A stretch of 46,220 nt of DNA. Source: Burkholderiales bacterium (lineage in GTDB: Bacteria; Pseudomonadota; Gammaproteobacteria; Burkholderiales; Burkholderiaceae_C). The notes under the pieces are model-generated. The model worked only from the letters and a program-made list of their open reading frames with translations. It had not been told where the DNA came from and did not search any database. How positions within the stretch are numbered: the first letter of the stretch is position 1; every line of letters begins with the position of its first letter. The translations under genes were made by a program, and so were the position numbers. Positions 7,784 through 15,309 of this stretch are shown piece after piece. The DNA is taken from NCBI GenBank assembly GCA_026954015.1, contig JAIXLP010000074.1:1-46220 (forward strand). Reading direction: 5' to 3'.

Positions 7784-9436
7784 TCAGGGCGCGATCTTGC
7801 GCCTGATGGCCTGCGCCACCGCGGGCGGCAGGCTGGGGATGGCGCGCAGCATCCAGGGCAAGACCTTGCGCTTGGCGCCGCCGAGTGATTCGGGCACGAG
7901 CGCCTCGATCAGGTGCGGGCCGCTCTGGGCAAGCGCGTATTCCAGCGCCTGGCAGAAATCCTCGGCGGTGCTCGCGCGCACGGCGTGCACGCCCAGGCCC
8001 TGCGCCAGCTGCGCGAAGTTCAGCACCGGGCCTTGCAGGTCGAGCTGCGCCCGGGCCTTGGGGCCGCCTTCGCCCGCCCCGACGCGCTCCAGCTCGACGT
8101 TCAGCACCGAGTAGCTGGCGTTGTTGAAGATGATGGCCGTGACGTTGAGGTTTTCGCGCGCCATGCTCCACAGCGCCTGGATGGTGTACATCGCGCTGCC
8201 GTCGCCGATCAGCGCGATCACCGGCCGGTCGGGGCAGGCGATGGCCGCGCCCACGGCGCCCGGCAGGCCCTGGCCGATGGCGCCGCCGGTGAGGGTGATG
8301 AGGTCGTGGCGCGGGGCACCTTGTGTCATCACGCCGAGCATCAGGCCGCTGGTGATGGATTCGTCGATGACGATGGCGTTTTCCGGCAGCAGGTGGCCCA
8401 CGGCCTTGCAGACCTTGGGGGCGGTGAGCGGCCCGCGCGGGCGCTCGGGGCGCTGCGCGGCCTGCAGCCGGGGCGCGGTGGCCTGCGCGCCGAGTGCGGC
8501 GGCGAGTTTTTCCAGGCTGGCGGCGGCGTCCTGATCGGGCGCGGCAAGGGTGTGCACGCTGCAGCCTTCGGGCACGAGGTCGCTTGGCTTGCCGGGGTAG
8601 GCGAAGAAGGAGACGGGCGACTTGGCATCGACCAGGATCAGGTGCTTGAAGCGCGCAAGCTGCACGCCCGCAAGCTCCGCCAGATAGGCGATGCGCTCCA
8701 CGGCGGGCAGGCCCGCGCCGCGCTGCATGCGCGTGGGAAAGCATTCGGCAAACAGGTGCGCGCCGGTGTGCGCGGCGATGCGCGCGGCGGCCATCAAACC
8801 ACCCTCGCGCAGCGCCTGACCACCGAGCAACAGGGCGGCTTCGCCGCTGCGGATGGCCTGGGCGATGGCCTGCACGCTCGCGTCGTCGGCGGGCTGCGGC
8901 GCGGGCGCGGGCGGCGGCGGGCAGGGCTGGCCGCCTTCGCCCCAGGAGACGTCGGCCGGCAGGATCAGCGTGGCCACCTGGCCGGGCAGGCCGCGCGCGG
9001 CGGCAATGGCGTCCACCGCGTCCTGGCCCAGCGCGGCGGTGCTCTGCGAGGTGCGCACGAACCCGGGCGAGACGTTGCGCGCCACGGTCTCGATGTCGCT
9101 TTGCAGCTGCGCGTCGTACCGCGTGTGGGTGGTGGCGTGGTCGCCCACGATGTTGACGATCGGCACCTTGCCCTTGCGCGCGTTGTGCAGGTTGGCCAGG
9201 CCATTGCCCAGGCCGCAGCCCAGGTGCAGCAGCGTGGCGGCGGGCTTGCCGGCCATGCGGGCGTAGCCGTCGGCGGCGCCGGTGGCCACGCCCTCGAACA
9301 GCGCGAGCACGGCGCGCATGCGCGGTTCGGCGTCGAGCGCGGCGACGAAGTGCATCTCGCTGGTGCCGGGGTTGGTAAAGCAGACCTCGACGCCCGCATC
9401 GGCCAGGGTCTGCATCAGTGCGTGTGCGCCATTCAT
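7784..9436 (-). CDS. Thiamine diphosphate enzyme, acetolactate synthase large-subunit-like
   Basis: 550 residues in the three-domain ThDP decarboxylase/synthase layout. The N-terminal PYR domain holds TNPGTSEMHFVAAL at 21-34 and the activating glutamate E48 in LFEGVATGAADGY. A Pro-rich linker (171-182) leads to the central domain. The C-terminal PP domain has GDGS at 411-414 and NN at 438-439, the classic metal/ThDP motif with 28-residue spacing. Relatives are often annotated acetolactate synthase, but they stand apart from IlvB and resemble benzoylformate decarboxylase-type enzymes. No regulatory ilvN is nearby. The two genes before it encode FAD and GMC oxidoreductases, which suggests carbon catabolism. 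A GGAG site lies before the ATG, next to a repeat copy. Confidence 0.88.
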   Translation of the reverse strand: MNGAHALMQTLADAGVEVCFTNPGTSEMHFVAALDAEPRMRAVLALFEGVATGAADGYARMAGKPAATLLHLGCGLGNGLANLHNARKGKVPIVNIVGDHATTHTRYDAQLQSDIETVARNVSPGFVRTSQSTAALGQDAVDAIAAARGLPGQVATLILPADVSWGEGGQPCPPPPAPAPQPADDASVQAIAQAIRSGEAALLLGGQALREGGLMAAARIAAHTGAHLFAECFPTRMQRGAGLPAVERIAYLAELAGVQLARFKHLILVDAKSPVSFFAYPGKPSDLVPEGCSVHTLAAPDQDAAASLEKLAAALGAQATAPRLQAAQRPERPRGPLTAPKVCKAVGHLLPENAIVIDESITSGLMLGVMTQGAPRHDLITLTGGAIGQGLPGAVGAAIACPDRPVIALIGDGSAMYTIQALWSMARENLNVTAIIFNNASYSVLNVELERVGAGEGGPKARAQLDLQGPVLNFAQLAQGLGVHAVRASTAEDFCQALEYALAQSGPHLIEALVPESLGGAKRKVLPWMLRAIPSLPPAVAQAIRRKIAP

Positions 9437-9450
9437 GCGGGGCTCCTTGT

Positions 9451-9503
9451 TTGATAGCTACCAGCGCTTGCCGAGCAAGCGCTGGAGCCGTATTTTCCTT
9501 GAA
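9451..9503 (+). repeat. Dispersed hairpin repeat, copy 2
   Basis: GATAGCT at 9453-9459, then CAGCGCTTG, a five-base loop and CAAGCGCTG (perfect nine-base arms), then GAGCC and a T/C-rich tail ending TTGAA. On the minus strand it lies directly ahead of the ribosome site of the ThDP gene. Confidence 0.88.
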
Positions 9504-9569
9504 TTTCCTCGCGCCCGATCACCGCGCCCCGTGCGCCATCGCGTGCCGGGCGGTATCTCCAGCGGCAGG

Positions 9570-11174
9570 TCACGCGCGGCCCTGCCGGATCAGCGCGGCG
9601 CAGCGCTCGCCGATCATGATCGTGGGCGCGTTGGTGTTGCCGCTGGTGATGCGCGGCATGATGGATGCATCGGCCACGCGCAGGCCCGCCAGGCCGTGCA
9701 CGCGCAGGTCGGCGCCGACGACGGCCTGCGCGTCACTCGCGGGCCCCATCGCGCAGGTGCCCACGGGGTGGTATTCGGTGTCGGCGGTGGCGCGCAGGTG
9801 CGCCGCGATGCCCTCGGGGTCGCTGGCCGACAGCGGCGCCAGCATCGCGCCGCGCCAGGGCGCGAGCGCCGCGTCGTTCATGATGGCGAGCGAGCGCTGC
9901 ACGCCGCGCACGAGACGGGGCAGGTCGTCCGGGTCGCTGAAGTAGTTGGGGTCGATCTGCGGGCGCGCGCGCGCGTCGCCGCTGGTGATGTCGACGCGGC
10001 CACGGCTTCGGGGGCGCAGCAGCGTCACGTGCAGGCCGTAGCCGTGGCCCCAGTGGGGCTTGCGGCTGTGGTCATCCACCATCGCGACGACGAATTCGAG
10101 CTCGATGTCGCTCGCGGGCAGGCCGCTTTCGGTGGCGAAGAAGGCCCCGGCCTCGGCCACGTTGCTGGTGATGCAGCCGCTGCGCCGCGCGCGCCATTCC
10201 CGAATGCCGCGCACGATCTGCACCACACCCGAGGGGCACAGGCCCAGCCCCGCGTCGCGGCGCGGGCTGTGCCAGTTGAGCGATGCGGTGATGTGGTCCT
10301 GCAGGTTGCGCCCCACGCCCGGCAGGTCGTGGGTGACGGCGATGCCCAGCGCCCGCAGCGCCTCGGCCGGGCCCACGCCCGAGCACATCAGAAGCTGCGG
10401 CGAGCCGTAGGCGCCGCCCGCCAGCACCACTTCGCGGCGCGCGCGCACGGCGCTTTGCTGCCCGCCGCGGCCGATGTGCACGCCCACGGCGCGCCGGCCT
10501 TCCCAGACGATGCGCAGGCACTGCGCCCGCGTGAGGATCTGCAGGTTGTGCCGCTGGCGCACCGCGGGCGTGAGGTAGGCCGCGGCGGCGCTGCAGCGCT
10601 CGCCCCCGCGCTGCGTGACCTGCGCGGGCCAGCAGCCCGCCTGCTGGGCGCCGTTGTAGTCCGGCGTGGGCGCGATGCCCTGCGCCGCGCAGGCGCGCAG
10701 GAAGGCCTGCGTGGTGGGGAAGCGGCTGCGCAGCCAGTCCACGCCCAGCGGCCCGCCCGCGCCGTGGTAGTCGGTGGCGCCAAAGCAGGCGCTGTCCTCG
10801 GCACGCTTGAAAAATGGCAGCACGCTCGCGTAATCCCAGCCGGGGTTGCCCAGCGCCGCCCAGCCGTCGTAGTCGCTCGCGTGGCCGCGGCAGTAGATCA
10901 TGGCGTTGACCGCGCTGCTGCCGCCCAGCACGCGCCCGCGCGGCTGAAAGCCCCGGCGGCCATTCAGGCCCGGTTGGGGCACGGTCTCGTAGTGGATGGA
11001 GTTCCTCTTCAGGCGCGCCTCGGCCACGAAGCCCAGCGGCGCGCGGATGAGCACGCTCGCGTCCGGCCCGCCCGCTTCGAGCAGGCAGACGCTGACGGCG
11101 GGGTCTTCGCTCAGGCGGCTTGCGAGCACGCAGCCGGACGAGCCGGCACCCACGACGATGTAGTCGAATTCCAT
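9570..11174 (-). CDS. GMC family FAD-dependent oxidoreductase (choline dehydrogenase-like)
   Basis: 534 residues, full length for glucose-methanol-choline oxidoreductases, which oxidise alcohols to aldehydes using FAD. The N-terminal YIVVGAGSSG (5-14) is the ADP-binding beta-alpha-beta fold, and E33 in LLEAGG binds the ribose. GRVLGGSSAVNAMIYCRG is GMC signature 1, and the segment around LLMCSGVGPAEALRALGI is signature 2. The catalytic pair appears as H469 in EYHPVGTCAMG and N513 in GNTNAPT. Choline, long-chain alcohols or polyethylene glycol are possible substrates; sequence cannot decide. It lies between the FAD dehydrogenase and ThDP genes on the same strand with repeat copies in both gaps, so cotranscription is likely but interrupted by hairpins. 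Confidence 0.92.
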   Translation of the reverse strand: MEFDYIVVGAGSSGCVLASRLSEDPAVSVCLLEAGGPDASVLIRAPLGFVAEARLKRNSIHYETVPQPGLNGRRGFQPRGRVLGGSSAVNAMIYCRGHASDYDGWAALGNPGWDYASVLPFFKRAEDSACFGATDYHGAGGPLGVDWLRSRFPTTQAFLRACAAQGIAPTPDYNGAQQAGCWPAQVTQRGGERCSAAAAYLTPAVRQRHNLQILTRAQCLRIVWEGRRAVGVHIGRGGQQSAVRARREVVLAGGAYGSPQLLMCSGVGPAEALRALGIAVTHDLPGVGRNLQDHITASLNWHSPRRDAGLGLCPSGVVQIVRGIREWRARRSGCITSNVAEAGAFFATESGLPASDIELEFVVAMVDDHSRKPHWGHGYGLHVTLLRPRSRGRVDITSGDARARPQIDPNYFSDPDDLPRLVRGVQRSLAIMNDAALAPWRGAMLAPLSASDPEGIAAHLRATADTEYHPVGTCAMGPASDAQAVVGADLRVHGLAGLRVADASIMPRITSGNTNAPTIMIGERCAALIRQGRA

Positions 11175-11192
11175 GCGGTATTGCTCATTGTT

Positions 11193-11245
11193 TTGATAGC
11201 TGCTCGCGCTTGATGGACAAGCGCTGGAGCCTCTTTTGCCTTGAA
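11193..11245 (+). repeat. Dispersed hairpin repeat, copy 3
   Basis: GATAGCT at 11195-11201, GCGCTTG, ATGGA loop, CAAGCGC, GGAGCC and a tail ending TTGAAATC. Over about 50 bases it matches copy 2 closely. As in copy 2, on the minus strand it lies immediately before a start codon, here that of the GMC gene, and it abuts the stop codon of the upstream gene. Confidence 0.9.
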
Positions 11246-11246
11246 A

Positions 11247-12854
11247 TCACCCCGCCGCGCCGTGCCGCGCCGCGGCGCGCGCCGTGAGGATGCAGCCGGG
11301 CAGAAACGTGCCCTCCAGCGAGCGCTTGCCACTGGCCCCGCCGCCGCCAAAGCCCGCGGCCTCGCCCACGCAGTACAGGCCGTCCACCGGCTGGCCTGCG
11401 CCGTCGAGCACGCGGCTGTGCAGGTCGGTCTGCAGCCCGCCCAGGCTCTTGCGCGTGATGAGCTGGGTGTGGATGGCGATGAACGGCCCGGCGCCCGGTT
11501 TCTGCAGCGGCGCGGGCTGGCAGGTGCGCAGGCGGTCGGGGCGCCACGTGCGCGCTTCGAGGATGCGGCGCACCTGCGCGTCGTCCTCGGGCTTGCCGCC
11601 GCCGTGGAAATGCGCGTCGAAGGCGTCCACCGTGGCTTGCAGCACTTCGGGCTTGACGTCGAGCGAGGCGGTCAGCGCATTCATCTTGCCCGCCAGCTGC
11701 GCCAGCGTATCGGCCACGATGAAGTGCGGGCTCTGGCGCGCCATCTGGTCCACCAGGCGCGCGTTGCCCAGCAGCGTCTCCTTGAGGAACAGCAGGAACT
11801 GCCGGTCGCGGATGCGCCGGTTGTGTTCGGCGCCCGAGATGGCGAATTCCTTCAGTGCGATGCGGCGGTTCAGCAGCTGCCAGGTCCAGGGCTTTTCCTG
11901 CGCCGCCACCTGCTGGCACAGCCAGTGTGTGTCAAAGCCCGTCACCAGCGGCTCGGGGCCGATGCGCTCGCCCCGGTGGTTGAGCCACAGCGCCGACTTG
12001 CACGGGATGAGCGACAGGCCGTGGCCCGCGAAGTGCGGGAAGGGGTGCGGGATGCCCGCGGCGTAGTTCCACATCTCGCCCGCATGGGTGATCTGCGCGC
12101 CCAACTGATCGGCCGCCCAGTGGTGCAGGCGCCCGTCGGCAAACGGGTGCGCGCCGTTGAGCATGGCCTTCGGCATCGGCCGGTCGCTGGGCCAGTTGCG
12201 CCGCGCCTCCTCGTGGCTGCCGTTGAGGCCGCCCATGGCCAGCACCACCACGGGCGCCTGCACGCGCACTTGGCGCCCTGTGGTTTCATCGACCGCCACG
12301 GCACCCGCCACGCGCCCGGCGGTGCGCTCCAGCGCGGTGACGCGGTGGCGGTGCAGCAGCCTCAATCGTCCGCCTCCGCCCGCCTCGCGCAGGGCGGCGA
12401 TGAGGGTTTGCGTCATGTGGCGCGAGGTGCCCCAGACGATGTGGTAGCGCGCCACGCTGTTGCCGTTGCCCTGCATGCCGCGCTCGACCAGGTTGACGGC
12501 GGGCATGAACTTCAGGCCGTGCTGCGTGAGCCAGTCGTACACGTCGGGACGCGAGCGTTCGACGTAGTGGCGCGCCCAGGCCAGCGGCCAGTGTTCATCG
12601 GGGGCCAGCTCGCCAAAGCGGATCCAGTCGGCCAGCGCGCGCTCGGGCGTGTCGGCGATCTTCGCGCGCGCCTGCAGCGGCGTGCCCACCAGCGCCATGC
12701 CGCCGAAGGCCCACAGCGCCAGGCCGCCGAAGCGTTCGGGCGTGTCGCGGTCGATCAGTGTGACGCTCCTGCCCGCGCGCAGCAGTTCCAGCGCGCAGAC
12801 GATGCCCGCCAGGCCCCCGCCTGCGATCACTGCGTCTGCCTGTGGCTCGCCCAT
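11247..12854 (-). CDS. FAD-binding dehydrogenase (3-ketosteroid dehydrogenase / fumarate reductase flavoprotein-like)
   Basis: 535 residues. ADAVIAGGGLAGIVCALELL near residue 6 is the FAD-binding fold, followed by LIDRD. The C-terminal GLYCVGEAAGFGGGGASGKR with LEGTFLPGCILTARAA is the second FAD-contact region typical of this flavoprotein class. These proteins are usually annotated as FAD-binding dehydrogenase and are relatives of KstD and fumarate reductase chain A, but the substrate is unknown. ATG at 12854 is chosen because it has GGGAG seven bases upstream; a 13-residue longer frame from 12893 lacks a site. It heads the FAD dehydrogenase-GMC-ThDP run and ends one base from repeat copy 3. 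Confidence 0.88.
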   Translation of the reverse strand: MGEPQADAVIAGGGLAGIVCALELLRAGRSVTLIDRDTPERFGGLALWAFGGMALVGTPLQARAKIADTPERALADWIRFGELAPDEHWPLAWARHYVERSRPDVYDWLTQHGLKFMPAVNLVERGMQGNGNSVARYHIVWGTSRHMTQTLIAALREAGGGGRLRLLHRHRVTALERTAGRVAGAVAVDETTGRQVRVQAPVVVLAMGGLNGSHEEARRNWPSDRPMPKAMLNGAHPFADGRLHHWAADQLGAQITHAGEMWNYAAGIPHPFPHFAGHGLSLIPCKSALWLNHRGERIGPEPLVTGFDTHWLCQQVAAQEKPWTWQLLNRRIALKEFAISGAEHNRRIRDRQFLLFLKETLLGNARLVDQMARQSPHFIVADTLAQLAGKMNALTASLDVKPEVLQATVDAFDAHFHGGGKPEDDAQVRRILEARTWRPDRLRTCQPAPLQKPGAGPFIAIHTQLITRKSLGGLQTDLHSRVLDGAGQPVDGLYCVGEAAGFGGGGASGKRSLEGTFLPGCILTARAAARHGAAG

Positions 12855-12929
12855 GTGCCGCTCCCGTTCGTATGCTGACGGGTTTTGTAGCACGAAACCG
12901 CGCGGTGGTGGTCAGGCTGCCGGACGGGC

Positions 12930-13727
12930 TCAGACGGTCTGTGTCTGTGCGGCATGCGTGCTGCCCTTGCCTGCACGGTCCCAGACGAGATGGCGGAAGT
13001 CGAAGCCTTCGGCGAGGTGGGGCTTGATGATGTCGAAGTAGGGCGAGACGTCGAAGTCGCGCGGCGTGTAGAGCGAGTGGTCGCGGATGTGCAGCACCTC
13101 ATCCACGCACGCGGGGCAGACCGAGGTCGGCGCGGGGCGGTATTCGATGATGGGCAGGATGGGGTAGTCGATGGACTGGAAGGCCTGCGCGATCAGCGTG
13201 GAGCAGATCGCGCGCGTGGGGTCGCCGCTGCCCAGCGCGATCATCTTGCGGCGCAGGCGCGCGGGCACGGGCGGCGTGGGCAGCAGGTAGCGCGCAAGGT
13301 CGATCACGTTGCGCAGGTCGTAGCGCTCGCCGATGCGCGCCACCACGTAGCGCACGAGCGCCTGGCGCTCGGCGTCGCACAGGCCGACGGCGCGGCAGAT
13401 GCGCGTGGGCACCTGCGTGAATTCCTCGATGCCGACGCTGCGCACGCCGTCGTTCACGTCGGCTTCGACGAAGCAGTGGTCGGCGTGGTCCGTGCCCGCG
13501 AACGGCGCGTGGCCGACGTACAGCGCCGCGTGCGACCAGCTCGACTGCGTGAGGTATTTGATGGCGGTGCTGATGCGCGTGTCGCCGTCCACCAGCAGCA
13601 CGTCGCCGGGCTCCAGCAGCGCGAGCAACTGCGCGCCCGACGTGGCCGAGAGCACGTCGTGGCGGTGCGTGCGATGCGAGAGGTAGCGCGCAAGCGCCGC
13701 ACCCATGTGACCGAGCAGCGTGTTCAT
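12930..13727 (-). CDS. YiiX/YebB-like permuted papain-fold protein (C92 class)
   Basis: 265 residues. PGDVLLVDGDTRISTAIKYL, then SSWSHAALYVG with H66, CFVEAD with E88, and AICSTLIAQAFQ with C175 give the circularly permuted papain-like order His...Cys of the YaeF/YiiX family. These are putative amidases or thioesterases acting on lipid or cell-wall amides; the biochemical role is not established. There is no obvious signal peptide. Homologues are often labelled lipo-like protein. It follows the sigma factor gene by 43 bases on the same strand and may be its operon partner. Confidence 0.82.
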   Translation of the reverse strand: MNTLLGHMGAALARYLSHRTHRHDVLSATSGAQLLALLEPGDVLLVDGDTRISTAIKYLTQSSWSHAALYVGHAPFAGTDHADHCFVEADVNDGVRSVGIEEFTQVPTRICRAVGLCDAERQALVRYVVARIGERYDLRNVIDLARYLLPTPPVPARLRRKMIALGSGDPTRAICSTLIAQAFQSIDYPILPIIEYRPAPTSVCPACVDEVLHIRDHSLYTPRDFDVSPYFDIIKPHLAEGFDFRHLVWDRAGKGSTHAAQTQTV

Positions 13728-13770
13728 GGCGGGCTTTCTCGGGAGGGGCGCGCGGCAGTGGGGCCGGGGC

Positions 13771-14478
13771 TTAGTGGCGGATCAGGCCTTCCGCGTGGGC
13801 GCGTTCGAGCGTGCGCTCGACGATGCGGTCGCAGCGTTCTCCGTCAAAGGAGAACGCGTCACTGGTGGCAACGTCGATGTCGCCCGCCAGGCCCTCGCGC
13901 AGCAGTGCGCGCGCACGGAAGAAGCGCGTGCGCACCGTGGCTTCGGGGATGCGCAGTGCCCCGGCGACTTCCTCCACGCTCATCTCCTGCACCGCGCGCA
14001 GCATGAACACGGTACGGTAGGCATCGGGCAGACGGTCGATGCGGTTCTCTAGCAGTTTTCTGACTTCTTCACGCATGGCAGTGCTTTCAGGTTGGTCAGT
14101 GGGATCGGCGACGAAGTGGGCCTGGGTCTCGGGGTCGGCGCAGAGCATTGCCGCGTCGAGCGGGATGATTTCGCCGTGGCGTCGACGCAGCCGCCCCAGC
14201 GCCTCGTTGGCGGTGATGCGCACGAGCCAGGTGGAGAGCTTGGAATCCGCGCGGAACGTGTCCATCGCGCGCCAGGCGCGCAGGTAGGCGTCCTGCACGG
14301 CCTCCTCCGCTTCGCCGTCGATCTTCAGGATGCTGCGCGCGGTGCGGAACAGCAACTGGTTGTAGCGGCGCATGATGCCCTCGAACGCGTGGCGGTGGCC
14401 TTCGCGCGCGAGCGCGATCAGCTCGTCGTCCGTGTGAACGGTCTGGATGTCACCAGCTTTGACGGCGTTCGTGTTCAT
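13771..14478 (-). CDS. RNA polymerase sigma factor, sigma-70 family (ECF type)
   Basis: 235 residues. The sigma-2 domain is seen as DELIALAREGHRHAFEGIMR, YNQLLFRTARSIL, AEEAVQDAYLRAWRAMDTF and STWLVRITANEALGRLRRR (core and -10 binding). The sigma-4 domain is in DRLPDAYRTVFMLRAVQEMS followed by a helix-turn-helix EEVAGALRIPEATVRTRFFRAR for the -35. A 40-residue tail follows sigma-4. It has no sigma-1.1 or sigma-3 region, which defines the ECF class. No anti-sigma gene is adjacent. It starts 15 bases after the flavin reductase stop. The open frame continues far upstream on this strand, but that part is antisense to other genes; the ATG at 14478 fits the family. Confidence 0.93.
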   Translation of the reverse strand: MNTNAVKAGDIQTVHTDDELIALAREGHRHAFEGIMRRYNQLLFRTARSILKIDGEAEEAVQDAYLRAWRAMDTFRADSKLSTWLVRITANEALGRLRRRHGEIIPLDAAMLCADPETQAHFVADPTDQPESTAMREEVRKLLENRIDRLPDAYRTVFMLRAVQEMSVEEVAGALRIPEATVRTRFFRARALLREGLAGDIDVATSDAFSFDGERCDRIVERTLERAHAEGLIRH

Positions 14479-14492
14479 GGTGTGGCGCTTTC

Positions 14493-15218
14493 TCAGTAAC
14501 CGTAGAACTCTTCGCTGCGCACGTCGTCTTCGTCGATGCCGGCCTCGACCAGCGTGCCCCGCATCGCCTCGACCAGCCCCGGCGGGCCCGAGACGTAGAA
14601 CACCGGCGAGGGCAGATCCTTGACCGCGCGCTGGATGAAGGCGGCATCGATCATGCCGGTCTCGCCACTCCAGGGCTGGCTGGATTTGCCCATGTCGGTC
14701 ATGGTCGCGACGAGGCGAAAGTGCGGATTTTTCCTTGCAAGCTGCTGCAGCTCGTCCAGGAACGCGGTGTCCTCGGGGCGGCGGTTGGAGTACAGCAGCG
14801 CCAGCGGCTGCGTAGACTGCTTCTCGGCGGCCGTGCGCAGCATGCTCATGAACGGCGTGACGCCGATGCCGCCTGCGATCAGCACGCCCGCGCGCTCCAC
14901 CTTCTTGTGCAGCGTGAGCGAGCCGAACGGTCCGTCGATCTCCACCGTGCCGCCCACCGGCAGCGCGCCGAGCGTGCGCTTGAAAACGCTGTCGCGCATG
15001 CGCGTGGTGACGACGATTTCGTCCTCGTGCGGCGCGCTCACGATGGAAAACGCGTGCCGGTTGTCGGCGCTGTTGGCCGCGTCGCCCGCGCCGCCGAGGA
15101 TGACGTCGATGGCCTGACCGGGCCGGAATTCGAAACCCGCCGGTTTCTCGAAGTGAAATGCCATCGTGCCGTTGGCAACTTCGTTGCGCGACTTCAGGTG
15201 GACGGTTTGCGTTGCCAT
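14493..15218 (-). CDS. FAD/NAD(P)-binding ferredoxin reductase-like oxidoreductase
   Basis: 241 residues with the ferredoxin-NADP reductase fold and no iron-sulfur domain. FRPGQAIDVIL (31-41) and RHAFSIVSAP (54-63, the variant RxYS motif) bind FAD. GGIGVTPFMSML (116-127) binds the nicotinamide nucleotide, and YVSGPPGLVEAM is the C-terminal NAD(P) loop. The protein ends in FYGY, with an aromatic tail over the flavin. It should pass electrons from NAD(P)H to an unidentified acceptor. AAGAGG seven bases before the ATG supports the start. It is the first gene of the minus-strand run, with a promoter and palindrome just upstream, and is probably cotranscribed with the sigma factor. Confidence 0.9.
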   Translation of the reverse strand: MATQTVHLKSRNEVANGTMAFHFEKPAGFEFRPGQAIDVILGGAGDAANSADNRHAFSIVSAPHEDEIVVTTRMRDSVFKRTLGALPVGGTVEIDGPFGSLTLHKKVERAGVLIAGGIGVTPFMSMLRTAAEKQSTQPLALLYSNRRPEDTAFLDELQQLARKNPHFRLVATMTDMGKSSQPWSGETGMIDAAFIQRAVKDLPSPVFYVSGPPGLVEAMRGTLVEAGIDEDDVRSEEFYGY

Positions 15219-15249
15219 GTAATACCTCTTTCCGTGTTTCTGGTGCGTT

Positions 15250-15298
15250 AGATGCATCTTTGCATCTCGATATTCCCGCCCCCACTTTATAGAGACAA
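15250..15298 (-). promoter_or_regulatory. Predicted promoter with overlapping palindromic operator
   Basis: On the minus strand TTGTCT (15293-15298), a 17-base spacer and GAATAT (15270-15275) form a plausible sigma-70 promoter. The predicted start point falls inside the perfect palindrome AGATGCA-TCTT-TGCATCT (15250-15267). Minus-strand AAGATGCATCT matches the NsrR half-site consensus AAGATGCATTT at ten of eleven positions, but the two arms here are spaced four bases apart rather than the usual arrangement. Promoter and site are predictions. Confidence 0.5.
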
Positions 15299-15309
15299 TC
15301 GGCAACCCC

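Noticed and set aside
7913..9454. Plus-strand frame of 513 codons
   Set aside because: Antisense to the ThDP enzyme, which shows intact catalytic motifs; the Gly/Arg/Ala-rich translation has no family.
9282..11213. Plus-strand frame of 643 codons
   Set aside because: Antisense to the GMC oxidoreductase; no motif or ribosome site, and it runs through a repeat copy.
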